From assembly GCA_902478395.1 (NCBI GenBank), contig CABSKZ010000068.1:1-11048 (forward strand): a DNA stretch of 11,048 nucleotides, given 5' to 3'. Within the stretch, counting starts at the first letter, position 1. Every line of letters begins with the position of its first letter. The stretch comes from an uncultured Eubacteriales bacterium. Its GTDB lineage: Bacteria; Bacillota; Clostridia; UBA1381; UBA9506. Under the pieces are notes generated by a model that made no database searches, was not told where the DNA came from, and saw only the letters and a list, made by a program, of their open reading frames with translations. Positions 1 to 6,941 of this stretch are shown one piece after another. The translations under genes and the position numbers were made by a program.

Positions 1-19
1 AAGTAAAGTAAACTATGGC

Positions 20-25
20 TATAAT
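20..25 (+). promoter_or_regulatory. Probable -10 box of the sugar-transport operon
   Basis: A perfect TATAAT lies 40 bp before the first start codon. The matching -35 box would fall at or just beyond the left edge, so the promoter cannot be fully judged. A short direct repeat (AAGTA AAGTA) precedes it and could belong to an operator, but that is a guess. Confidence 0.4.
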
Positions 26-65
26 GAATCACATGAATTCCATTTAAGAAAGGAGTGTTTATGGT

Positions 66-1574
66 ATGCAGGATACAATCCTCGAAATGAACGGTATCGA
101 CAAGCGGTTTTCCGGCGTACACGCATTAAAGTCCGTCCATTTTGACTTAAAGGCCGGCGAGGTCCATGCGCTGATGGGCGAAAACGGGGCGGGAAAATCT
201 ACATTGATGAAGGTCCTCACCGGGATTCATACCATGGACGCCGGCGAAATTAAGCTTTTTGGACAGCCGGTGAGCTTCAGTGATATTTCCCAGTCCCAGC
301 AGGCCGGCATCAGCATGATTCATCAGGAACTGAACATGATGAACCATCTTACGGTGGCACAGAACATTTACATTGGAAGGGAACCTCTTATCAATAATCT
401 TTATATTGATGACAAACAGATGGAGGAGGACGCAGCGGCACTCTTCGAACGTATCGGCGTAAAAATTGACCCCTCTGTTGTTCTGGGAACCCTGACCGTT
501 GGGAAGCAGCAGATGGTGGAAATTGCCAAGGCCATTTCCCACAACTCCAAGCTCCTGATTTTGGATGAACCGACCGCTGCTCTGACACAAACGGAAGTGG
601 AGGAGCTGTTTAAAATCATGAACGACCTCAGGGAAAAAGGAATCGGCATGATTTATATTTCCCACCGGATGGATGAAATTAACCGGATTTCCGACCGGGT
701 AACCGTCATGCGGGACGGCGAATATGTGGGGACATTGATTACCAAGGATACGACCAAGGATGAAATTGTTAAAATGATGGTAGGCCGGGTGGTTTACGGT
801 GAACAGAAAGCGGCCAGCACAGTTCCTCCGGACGCACCCGTGGTTCTCGAAGTAAAAAACCTTTGCAGTGGAAATGTGATTAAGGACGTTAGCTTTCAGC
901 TCCGAAAAGGTGAAATTTTAGGCTTCTCCGGATTGATGGGTGCCGGACGCACCGAGGTGGCGCGCGCAATATTCGGCGCCGACCCATATGACAGCGGTGA
1001 AATTTTTGTAAACGGCAAAAAGGTTACCATTTCAGACCCCAGCGCCGCCGTAAAACAGGGCATTTGTTACCTCTCCGAGGACCGTAAGCGGTATGGTCTG
1101 CTCCTGATAAAGTCGATTTCTGAAAACACGGCTTTAAGTTCCCTTGACGATTTTATCCACTTTGGATGGATTAACGACGGGGAAATCGAAGAGGCCTCGC
1201 GTGCGGTCAACCAGAAGCTCCGCACCAAAACGCCGTCGATGCAGCAGCTGCTGAAAAACCTCTCCGGCGGGAATCAGCAGAAGGTCATTATCGCACGGTG
1301 GCTAATGAAGGATTCGGACATTTTTATCTTCGACGAGCCGACCCGCGGAATCGACATCGGCGCAAAAAGCGAAATGTATGAACTGATGGAGGAGCTTGCC
1401 CAGCAGGGCAAAGCCATCATTATGATTTCTTCCGAGCTCTCAGAAATCCAGCGTCTCAGCGACAGGGTCATCGTCATGTGCGAAGGGCGCATCACCAAGG
1501 AGCTTGATATCAGCGAGGCTACACAGGAAGAAATTATGAAATATGCTACAATGAGGGAGGAAAACAATGAATAA
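66..1574 (+). CDS. Sugar ABC transporter, double ATPase subunit (RbsA/MglA family)
   Basis: This is the energising subunit of a CUT2-class monosaccharide importer. Two nucleotide-binding domains are fused in 502 residues, the usual family length. NBD1 has Walker A GENGAGKST (38-46), a Q-loop Gln at 87, a signature region TLTVGKQQ (142-149), Walker B LLILDE (163-168) and switch His200. NBD2 has the degenerate Walker A of this family, GLMGAGRT (289-296, Arg for Lys), signature LSGGNQQ (399-405) and Walker B IFIFDE (419-424). The start at 66 is supported by AGGAG at 51-55; an ATG at 61 is out of frame and stops within 9 codons. The stop overlaps the permease start by 8 bp, so the two are translationally coupled. 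Fucose as substrate is inferred only from fucU and fucI downstream; ribose, galactose and other sugars use the same family. Confidence 0.95.
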   Translation: MQDTILEMNGIDKRFSGVHALKSVHFDLKAGEVHALMGENGAGKSTLMKVLTGIHTMDAGEIKLFGQPVSFSDISQSQQAGISMIHQELNMMNHLTVAQNIYIGREPLINNLYIDDKQMEEDAAALFERIGVKIDPSVVLGTLTVGKQQMVEIAKAISHNSKLLILDEPTAALTQTEVEELFKIMNDLREKGIGMIYISHRMDEINRISDRVTVMRDGEYVGTLITKDTTKDEIVKMMVGRVVYGEQKAASTVPPDAPVVLEVKNLCSGNVIKDVSFQLRKGEILGFSGLMGAGRTEVARAIFGADPYDSGEIFVNGKKVTISDPSAAVKQGICYLSEDRKRYGLLLIKSISENTALSSLDDFIHFGWINDGEIEEASRAVNQKLRTKTPSMQQLLKNLSGGNQQKVIIARWLMKDSDIFIFDEPTRGIDIGAKSEMYELMEELAQQGKAIIMISSELSEIQRLSDRVIVMCEGRITKELDISEATQEEIMKYATMREENNE

Positions 1575-2799
1575 GCATGCAAATACGGAAACCATGCCTC
1601 TTAGCTTTTCCAGAAGGATGAGAAGAAATGGCGTGAAACTACGCACCTTGATGTTCACCAAAGGAAAACAGAACTTTATTATTCTGGCCTCCCTGATTGG
1701 GCTGATGCTGGTATTCGCGCTGTTAAATCCCAATTTTCTAACACAGTACAACATTCTGAGTATGGCGCAGTCCCTTGCCCCTTATGCGATTCTGAGCCTC
1801 GGCGTTACCTTTGTAATTGCCACGGGCGGCATTGACCTGTCCATCGGCACCGTCTGTATCGCCTCTGCCGTCGTCGCCGGAAAGCTGTATATGGAGGGAA
1901 TGCCTCTTTGGCTGACCATCCCTGTCATGATAGCTATCGGCACCTTGTTTGGCTATATCAACGGACTTTTGATAGCAAAGCTGAAACTGCCCGCCTTCAT
2001 CGCCACACTGGGCACCATGATGTTCGCACGCGGTCTGAGCGCTATTGTCGTGACCATACCCAACATCTTTTTTCCAAGCGGAACATGGTTTAATTCGGTG
2101 TTTTCCAACGCCAACGGCGTTCCCACCGGGCTGTTCTGGGTGATTGGCTTTGCCGCCCTCTGTATGTATCTGATGTACAAATGCAAAATCGGCCGTTATA
2201 TTCTATCTATCGGCAGCAACGAAGAGGCCACTCGGCTTTCCGGTGTAAAGACGGACACCTATAAAATCATTGCTTATACCATTAGCGGCATCGGCGCGGG
2301 AATCGCGGCCATCTTCTGGGCGGCCTCATTTGCCACGGTAGCAGCCGCAACCGGCAACGGCATGGAGCTTGACGCAATTGCGGGCGTATACATCGGCGGC
2401 ACGAGCGCGGCCGGCGGCGTGGCTTCCATCAGCGGCTCTGTCATCGGTTCCCTGATGCTGGTGGTAATCCGAAGCGGACTGAACTTCGTACTCTCCCGCT
2501 TCTCTCTGAACTTAAACTCCACCTATGTCACATTTGTACTGACTGGCATTATCGTTGTGGTCGCTGTATTGATGGATGTTATTAAGAATAAAAATGCCAG
2601 TAAGGTGAAAATACTAAGTAAAAAAGACCTTGTAAAAAGAGATGCGAAAGAGCGCATTGAAGAACTCAACACCGAGCTGGATTATGTGATATCGGATAAA
2701 ACTATGAATCCTTCGGAACGGGAACAGAAAATAAGCAAGCTGAAAAAGGAAATTGCAGAAATTAAGGTATCTGTGAAAAGCCAATTGGCCAAACTGTAG
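1567..2799 (+). CDS. Sugar ABC transporter permease (RbsC family) with charged C-terminal tail
   Basis: This is the membrane subunit of the CUT2 importer and should form a homodimer on the ATPase. The hydrophobic core spans about residues 36-337. It has the family landmarks GGIDLSIG (87-94), LPAFIATLGT (141-150) and the ATPase-coupling loop GSNEEATRLSGV (216-227). AGGGAGG lies just before the ATG, inside the end of the ATPase gene. RbsC proteins are usually about 320 residues; this one has 410. The surplus is a roughly 35-residue basic N-terminal segment and a tail at about 339-410. The tail is rich in Lys and Glu, with heptad-like stretches (RIEELNTELDYV; REQKISKLKKEIAEIKV) that suggest a cytoplasmic coiled coil. 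The family call is firm; the role of the tail is unknown. Confidence 0.94.
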   Translation: MNKHANTETMPLSFSRRMRRNGVKLRTLMFTKGKQNFIILASLIGLMLVFALLNPNFLTQYNILSMAQSLAPYAILSLGVTFVIATGGIDLSIGTVCIASAVVAGKLYMEGMPLWLTIPVMIAIGTLFGYINGLLIAKLKLPAFIATLGTMMFARGLSAIVVTIPNIFFPSGTWFNSVFSNANGVPTGLFWVIGFAALCMYLMYKCKIGRYILSIGSNEEATRLSGVKTDTYKIIAYTISGIGAGIAAIFWAASFATVAAATGNGMELDAIAGVYIGGTSAAGGVASISGSVIGSLMLVVIRSGLNFVLSRFSLNLNSTYVTFVLTGIIVVVAVLMDVIKNKNASKVKILSKKDLVKRDAKERIEELNTELDYVISDKTMNPSEREQKISKLKKEIAEIKVSVKSQLAKL

Positions 2800-2819
2800 A
2801 GGTAGACATTAGAGAGTGA

Positions 2820-2835
2820 AAAACCATATGGTTTT
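2820..2835. promoter_or_regulatory. 16-bp perfect palindrome, possible operator
   Basis: AAAACCATATGGTTTT is fully self-complementary and starts 21 bp after the permease stop. It could be a binding site for a dimeric regulator or the base of an RNA hairpin. No regulator gene is in the window to pair it with. Confidence 0.3.
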
Positions 2836-2934
2836 GATAAAACCTACGTTAACGCCTGCAAATATAGCAGGATATGACCGTGCATTTATCTTATCTTTCT
2901 AAAATCTACTCTGTGAAACACGAGACATGTGTTT

Positions 2935-2955
2935 CGGAAAATCTTTGATTTTCCG
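2935..2955 (+). other. Strong intergenic hairpin without T-run
   Basis: CGGAAAATC-TTT-GATTTTCCG forms a 9-bp stem on a 3-nt loop, directly after the GAAACAC/GTGTTTC stem. The absence of a following T-tract argues against intrinsic termination and for an RNA stability or processing element between permease and receptor. Confidence 0.5.
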
Positions 2956-3105
2956 GAGCATATGGCTGCGGCCGGACTCGCGGCTTGCAAAAACAGCAAT
3001 TTAAAAAACAGAAATTTTACAATCGTAGGCAAATGGGGGGAAAGCCCCGATGCCGAACCAAGAACCTTTCGGTTTCAAAAAATAAAAAGAAAGAGGGTAC
3101 GAATT

Positions 3106-4185
3106 ATGAAATGGTCTAAAAAAGGCATTAAAAAGGCGGCGGCTCTTTTGCTCGCAGCTGCGGTAACAGTAGGCTTTGCCGGATGCAGCGGCAACGGGGG
3201 CACAGGCGAAGGGAACAATGCCGGAAACGGCGGCAACAAAACGATAGCGGTAGTTGCAAAGGGCGAATCCCACGCTTTCTGGCAATCTGTAAAATCCGGC
3301 GCAGAAGATGCCGGAAAGAAATACGGCTATAAAATCACCTTCCGCGGACCAGCCAGCGAATCTGCAAAGGACCTGCCTTCCCAGAAGGAAATGGTGCAGA
3401 CCGCGCTTTCCAACAAAGTGGACGGCATGGTGCTCGGCACCATTGGCGAGGGCTTTGTGGATATGCTGAAACAGGCTTATGACAGCAAAATTCCTGTCGT
3501 ACAGTTTGACAGCGGCATCTGGGAGAACGACATCAAGGCGTTAGATTCCGCCAGCAAAAACCCCATTATTTCTTCCGTCGCAACCAGCAACGAGAAAGCT
3601 GCGGCTTTGGCTGCGGAAAAATTCTTCGCAGAGCTTAAGGATGAAATTGCAGCTTCCGACAAATATGTTGTTGGTGTGATTCAGCACGACGAAACCCAGA
3701 CCGGAATCGACCGTGCAAAAGGCTTCGTTGACGAATTTACTAAACTGGCGGACGCGGACGCAAGCACAAAGGGCAAATACACCATTGAAAAAGAAGTGAA
3801 GCCCGGCGATGCCGACAACGCTTATAAGGCGGCTCTGGAAGCCTTGTATGAAAAAGGCGCAAAAGCAATTTTCATGAGCAACGAGGGTGTTGTAAAGCAG
3901 GTTTATGATGCGCTTGGCGCAGCGGGAACCAAATACGATGCGATTAAGTTCTGCGGTTATGATGCGGGAACCAAGCAGATTGAATGGATGAAGAAGACCT
4001 CTGGCCCGAAACTGGTGGGCGCCGTGGCACAGGATTCTTACCAAATCGGCTATCAGGCGGTTGAGCAGGCGGTGTTTGCCATCGAAGGACAGACCGTTAC
4101 AGAGAAGGTTGACATCGCAGGCGCATGGTGGGATGCCTCTAATGTGGACGATATGATCAGCAAGAATTTGGTATACCAGGGATAA
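3106..4185 (+). CDS. Sugar ABC transporter substrate-binding lipoprotein (RbsB family)
   Basis: This is the extracytoplasmic receptor that captures the sugar and docks on the permease. The chosen ATG gives 359 residues and follows GAGGG (3092-3096). It also puts a lipoprotein signal exactly at the N-terminus: basic MKWSKKGIKK, a hydrophobic stretch at 11-26, and a lipobox ending GFAGC with Cys27 as lipidation site. A Gly/Asn-rich linker follows, then a periplasmic-binding-protein type I fold with TIAVVAKGESHAFW at its start, DGMVLG and IPVVQFDSG in the N lobe, and KFCGYDAGTKQ and GAVAQDSYQIGYQAV in the C lobe. The frame is open back to 2929, but that extension would bury the signal peptide. 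The A-C-B gene order matches the rbs arrangement. Ligand specificity cannot be read directly; L-fucose is inferred from context. Confidence 0.93.
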   Translation: MKWSKKGIKKAAALLLAAAVTVGFAGCSGNGGTGEGNNAGNGGNKTIAVVAKGESHAFWQSVKSGAEDAGKKYGYKITFRGPASESAKDLPSQKEMVQTALSNKVDGMVLGTIGEGFVDMLKQAYDSKIPVVQFDSGIWENDIKALDSASKNPIISSVATSNEKAAALAAEKFFAELKDEIAASDKYVVGVIQHDETQTGIDRAKGFVDEFTKLADADASTKGKYTIEKEVKPGDADNAYKAALEALYEKGAKAIFMSNEGVVKQVYDALGAAGTKYDAIKFCGYDAGTKQIEWMKKTSGPKLVGAVAQDSYQIGYQAVEQAVFAIEGQTVTEKVDIAGAWWDASNVDDMISKNLVYQG

Positions 4186-4192
4186 CAATTCG

Positions 4193-4228
4193 GAAAAGCC
4201 GTATCTACTGGTGTGGATACGGCTTTTC
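4193..4228 (+). terminator. Hairpin after the receptor gene, likely partial terminator or attenuator
   Basis: GAAAAGCCGTATC pairs perfectly with GATACGGCTTTTC (13 bp) around a 10-nt loop, 8 bp after the receptor stop. The 3' arm ends in CTTTTC with no longer T-run, so termination would be incomplete. That would let fucU and fucI be expressed at a lower level while stabilising the upstream receptor mRNA. Confidence 0.6.
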
Positions 4229-4259
4229 ATTAAAAACAGATACGTGAGGAGTAAAAATC

Positions 4260-4688
4260 ATGCTGAAAAATGTACCTCCTATTTTATCGCCGGAACTGAT
4301 AAAAATTCTCATGGAAATGGGCCATGGCGATGAAATTGTAATCGCCGACAGCAATTTCCCTTGCTACACTACCAACAGCAGAGTCATCCGCATGGATGGC
4401 AACGGCGGGAATGCCGTTCTGGAGGCTATCATCAGCCTTCTGCCGCTGGACGATTATGCGGAGGATAACGTGTTCTTAATGAATGTGTTAGAGGGGGACA
4501 ACGTAAAAACGCCCATCTGGGATGAATACAAAAAAACGCTGAACCTTTACGAAGGGGAGGCAGTGCGAATTAAATTCTTAGAGCGGTTTGCGTTTTACGA
4601 ACGGGCTAAGGCAGCATACGCAGTTGTCGCTACCAGCGAAGAAGCGCTCTATGCTAACATAATTTTAAAAAAGGGTGTCATTAGATAA
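4260..4688 (+). CDS. fucU: L-fucose mutarotase (FucU, RbsD/FucU family)
   Basis: The protein interconverts alpha and beta anomers of L-fucose, feeding the isomerase; it is cytoplasmic and oligomeric in known members. At 142 residues it matches the roughly 140 of characterised FucU. Family landmarks are visible: ISPELIK-like LSPELIKILMEMGHGDEIVIAD with catalytic His22, the VIRMDG strand, EGDNVKTP, and the C-terminal block RFAFYERAKAAYAVV...YANIILKKGV. The FAFYERA and NIILKKGV motifs favour FucU over RbsD (D-ribopyranase). GAGGAG at 4244-4249 sets the start. It lies 31 bp before the isomerase gene, which supports a fucose role for both. The quoted landmarks are from memory of the family, not a search. 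Confidence 0.93.
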   Translation: MLKNVPPILSPELIKILMEMGHGDEIVIADSNFPCYTTNSRVIRMDGNGGNAVLEAIISLLPLDDYAEDNVFLMNVLEGDNVKTPIWDEYKKTLNLYEGEAVRIKFLERFAFYERAKAAYAVVATSEEALYANIILKKGVIR

Positions 4689-4719
4689 CCAAATAACATA
4701 CCAGAAAGGAAGAAATGAT

Positions 4720-6504
4720 ATGAAACCAAAAATAGGTATCCGTCCCGTAATAGATGGAAGATGGGGCGGCGTTAGAGAAAGTCTGGAAGAAAAAACAATG
4801 GGGATGGCGAACGCTGCCGCCGCATTGATTTCCAATAACCTGTGTTATCCGGACGGTACGCCGGTGGAATGTGTCGTTGGCTGCACAACCATCGGAAGCG
4901 GTGCGGAGGCGGCAAAGGTCGCCCAGCAGTTTGCAACAGAAAATGTTTGCGCCACCTTGTCCGTAACACCTTGCTGGTGCTATGGCAGTGAGACAATGGA
5001 CCTAGACCCGAACACGATTAAAGCAGTTTGGGGCTTCAACGGCACTGAGCGGCCCGGAGCCGTTTATCTGGCGGCTGTTATGGCAGCCCACGCACAGAGA
5101 GGGCTGCCCGCATTCTCCATTTACGGACACGACGTACAAGACGCCTCGGACACAACCATTCCAGACGATGTAGCCAAAAAAATCATCGCCTTTGCCAGAG
5201 GCGCGGTTGCGGTTGGCATGATGAAAAATAAGGCATATGTGAACCTGGGGAGCATTTCCATGGGGATTGCCGGCTCCTTCTGTGACGCCAACTTTATGCA
5301 GAAATATCTGGGATTGCGTGCGGAGTGGGTCGATCTGACCGAAATTCTTCGGAGAATCACTCTGGAAATTTACGATAAAGAGGAATATGAGGCTGCCATC
5401 ACCTGGATTAAAGCCAACTGCAAGGAAGGCTTTGATACCAATGCAAACAAAAACCTGCCTGAAATTATCAGAAAATCCAAAGTGGTTCCTGCCGACAAGG
5501 ATTGGGAATTTATCGCCAAGTTCACGATTATTGTAAGGGATATTTTGTTTGGAAATAAAAAACTGGCAGAAATGGGCTGGAAGGAAGAATCTTTGGGCCG
5601 GAACGCTATCGTCGGCGGATTCCAGGGACAGAGAATGTGGACGGACTGGCTGCCGAACGCAGATTTCACCGAAGCCATTATGGCCTCCAGCTTTGACTGG
5701 CACGGCAAAAAAGAGCCATTCCCATTCGCAACGGAGAATGACACGTTGAACGGCATCTCCATGCTTTTTGCAAAATTACTCACAGGGAAAGCCCCCTGCT
5801 TCCATGACGTCCGCACTTACTGGAGTCCGGACGCAGTGGAACGCGTTACCGGCAAAACCCTGGAGGGCCGGGCCAAAGATGGTTTTATCCATCTCATTAA
5901 TTCTGGCGCCACCGCTCTGGACTGCACCGGCTGCGCAAAAGACGCGCAGGGAAACGGAACGGTAAAAGAATGGTGGAACATGGAGGACAGCGATATCAAA
6001 GCTTGCCTCGACGCAACCGACTGGTGCCGTGCGAACTATGAATACTTCCGCGGGGGCGGGTTCTCCTCCCACTTTAAAACACAGGCCGAAATGCCGGTCA
6101 CGATGGTCCGGGTGAATCTGATAGACGGCGTAGGCCCGACTTTGCAAATCGCAGAGGGTTACACTGTAACACTGGATGAGGACGTCCATAAGAAACTTGA
6201 CCAGCGCACCGACCCAACCTGGCCGACTACCTGGTTCGCCCCGATTCTCACGGGAACAGGCGCATTTACAGATGTTTATTCGGTTATGGCAAACTGGGGA
6301 GCAAACCACGGCGTGACAGTCCATGGACATGTTGGTGCCGACTTCATTACGCTGGCCTCCATGCTGCGGATTCCGGTCTCCATCCACAATGTGGCAAAAG
6401 AGCGGATTTTCCGGCCGCACGCCTGGACCGGTTTCGGACTCGGAGACGACCTCACCTCCAACGATTACCGCGCCTGCCAGCATTACGGACCGCTGTATAA
6501 ATAA
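4720..6504 (+). CDS. fucI: L-fucose isomerase (FucI)
   Basis: This cytoplasmic Mn2+-dependent ketol isomerase converts L-fucose to L-fuculose and in many species also acts on D-arabinose. The 594 residues match the family length (about 591). The opening KPKIGIRPVIDGRWGGVRES and the closing YRACQ-GPL-K are typical. By comparison with the E. coli enzyme, metal and catalytic residues are Glu339 (in FATEND), Asp363 (in DVRTYW) and His530 (in NWGANHG). EYFRGGGFS, GVGPTLQIAEGYT and TDPTWPTTWFAPILTG are also present. The frame is open from 4675, but the ATG at 4720 has GAAAGGAAG 8-17 bp upstream and begins exactly where the family does. No kinase or aldolase follows, so L-fuculose must be handled by genes elsewhere. 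Confidence 0.96.
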   Translation: MKPKIGIRPVIDGRWGGVRESLEEKTMGMANAAAALISNNLCYPDGTPVECVVGCTTIGSGAEAAKVAQQFATENVCATLSVTPCWCYGSETMDLDPNTIKAVWGFNGTERPGAVYLAAVMAAHAQRGLPAFSIYGHDVQDASDTTIPDDVAKKIIAFARGAVAVGMMKNKAYVNLGSISMGIAGSFCDANFMQKYLGLRAEWVDLTEILRRITLEIYDKEEYEAAITWIKANCKEGFDTNANKNLPEIIRKSKVVPADKDWEFIAKFTIIVRDILFGNKKLAEMGWKEESLGRNAIVGGFQGQRMWTDWLPNADFTEAIMASSFDWHGKKEPFPFATENDTLNGISMLFAKLLTGKAPCFHDVRTYWSPDAVERVTGKTLEGRAKDGFIHLINSGATALDCTGCAKDAQGNGTVKEWWNMEDSDIKACLDATDWCRANYEYFRGGGFSSHFKTQAEMPVTMVRVNLIDGVGPTLQIAEGYTVTLDEDVHKKLDQRTDPTWPTTWFAPILTGTGAFTDVYSVMANWGANHGVTVHGHVGADFITLASMLRIPVSIHNVAKERIFRPHAWTGFGLGDDLTSNDYRACQHYGPLYK

Positions 6505-6519
6505 CATTTTTACAGATCG

Positions 6520-6540
6520 TCTTACGTTTGTTTCGTAAGA
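6520..6540 (+). other. Short hairpin after fucI
   Basis: TCTTACG pairs with CGTAAGA around a 7-nt loop, 15 bp after the fucI stop. AAAA follows it on the + strand, so it is not a + strand terminator; it probably shields the mRNA end together with the next hairpin. Confidence 0.35.
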
Positions 6541-6578
6541 AAATACGGATAGCAATATCGATAAATTGTTTATAAAAA

Positions 6579-6610
6579 CGGTGTAGCCTTTTGGTTACAC
6601 CGCTTTTGTT
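6579..6610 (+). terminator. Rho-independent terminator of the fucose operon
   Basis: CGGTGTAGCC pairs with GGTTACACCG (10 bp with one G-U) around a TTTT loop, and CTTTTGTT follows. Its position 74 bp after fucI marks the end of the operon. Confidence 0.8.
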
Positions 6611-6941
6611 ATAGAAGCTTCCAGCTCTGAATATTTAGTGATTTTGAAAGAGGTTTGTTCGGAAACCGTTGAACTTGCTTGCAAAAAGGACACATATATA
6701 GTATCAGTATCATATAAATACTTCTTGAAGCCGGGTAGAGGGACGGGTGCGTTCAGCGGAAGTAGTCAAGTCACCCCTTAATGGTAAAAGCGCAAACGCT
6801 TTTCCTAAATGTGTTGAATCGGTGTGGAGCTAGCCGATTGGAGGCTTGCATCGATTGTGTTCATATTTACAACACTCGGCCTATGCCGCAAATAAAAACC
6901 GTTTATATTACCTGAATTTATTTCAACAGGGAGGATACATT
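6611..6941 (+). promoter_or_regulatory. Non-coding stretch with weak promoter and serial stem-loops
   Basis: No convincing gene is seen. A possible promoter is TTGCTT (6675-6680), 16 bp, TATAGT (6697-6702). Stem-loops in order are GGTTT/AAACC (6652-6667), AGTAT/ATACT (6706-6722), GGGTG/CACCC (6745-6776), AAAAGCG/CGCTTTT on a CAAA loop (6786-6803), AATCGG/CCGATT (6817-6839), GTGTT/AACAC (6857-6875) and CGGC/GCCG (6877-6888). If the promoter is real, the downstream membrane-protein mRNA would carry a folded leader of about 230 nt. One frame (6587-6781) is open for 64 codons but lacks an ATG and a ribosome site; it could be gene debris. No known RNA family was recognised. Confidence 0.4.
6675..6702 (+). 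promoter_or_regulatory. Possible sigma-A promoter upstream of the membrane-protein gene
   Basis: TTGCTT, a 16-bp spacer, then TATAGT. Each box matches consensus at four or five of six positions. It would start transcription near 6709. Chance occurrence in this AT-rich stretch is quite possible. Confidence 0.3.

Larger units (their letters stand above)
2800..3105 (+). promoter_or_regulatory. Structured intergenic leader before the sugar receptor gene
   Basis: These 306 bp hold no convincing gene. They contain, in order: a perfect 16-bp palindrome AAAACCATATGGTTTT (2820-2835); CCTGC/GCAGG (2855-2871); GAAACAC/GTGTTTC with a 7-nt loop (2915-2935); a 9-bp hairpin CGGAAAATC/GATTTTCCG on a TTT loop (2935-2955); GGCA-GGGG/CCCC-TGCC around GGAAAG with a small internal loop (3028-3054); and CCGAA/TTCGG (3053-3072). 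No T-run follows any of them, so they are not ordinary terminators. Likely roles are mRNA stabilisation or processing to raise receptor levels above permease, or a cis-regulatory RNA. I could not match any known riboswitch class. Confidence 0.5.

Noticed and set aside
2929..3105. 59-residue N-terminal extension of the receptor, starting at GTG 2929
   Set aside because: It would place the lipoprotein signal peptide in the middle of the protein, overlaps the hairpins, and has no ribosome site. The ATG at 3106 has one.
3541..4230. 229-codon minus-strand open frame opposite the receptor gene
   Set aside because: It is a shadow of a strongly recognised gene, with no ribosome site and no plausible protein features.
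4675..4719. Earlier start of fucI giving 609 residues
   Set aside because: It overlaps fucU and lacks a ribosome site; the ATG at 4720 fits the family start and has GAAAGGAAG upstream.
5776..6555. 259-codon minus-strand open frame opposite fucI
   Set aside because: Shadow of the conserved fucI frame; composition and odd Cys/His/Arg content do not look like a protein.
6720..6790. Lysine-riboswitch-like GGTAGAGG and GAAGTAGTCAAG
   Set aside because: Only short fragments match from memory; the remaining conserved core and the closing GCCGAAG part are absent, and the downstream gene is not lysine-related.
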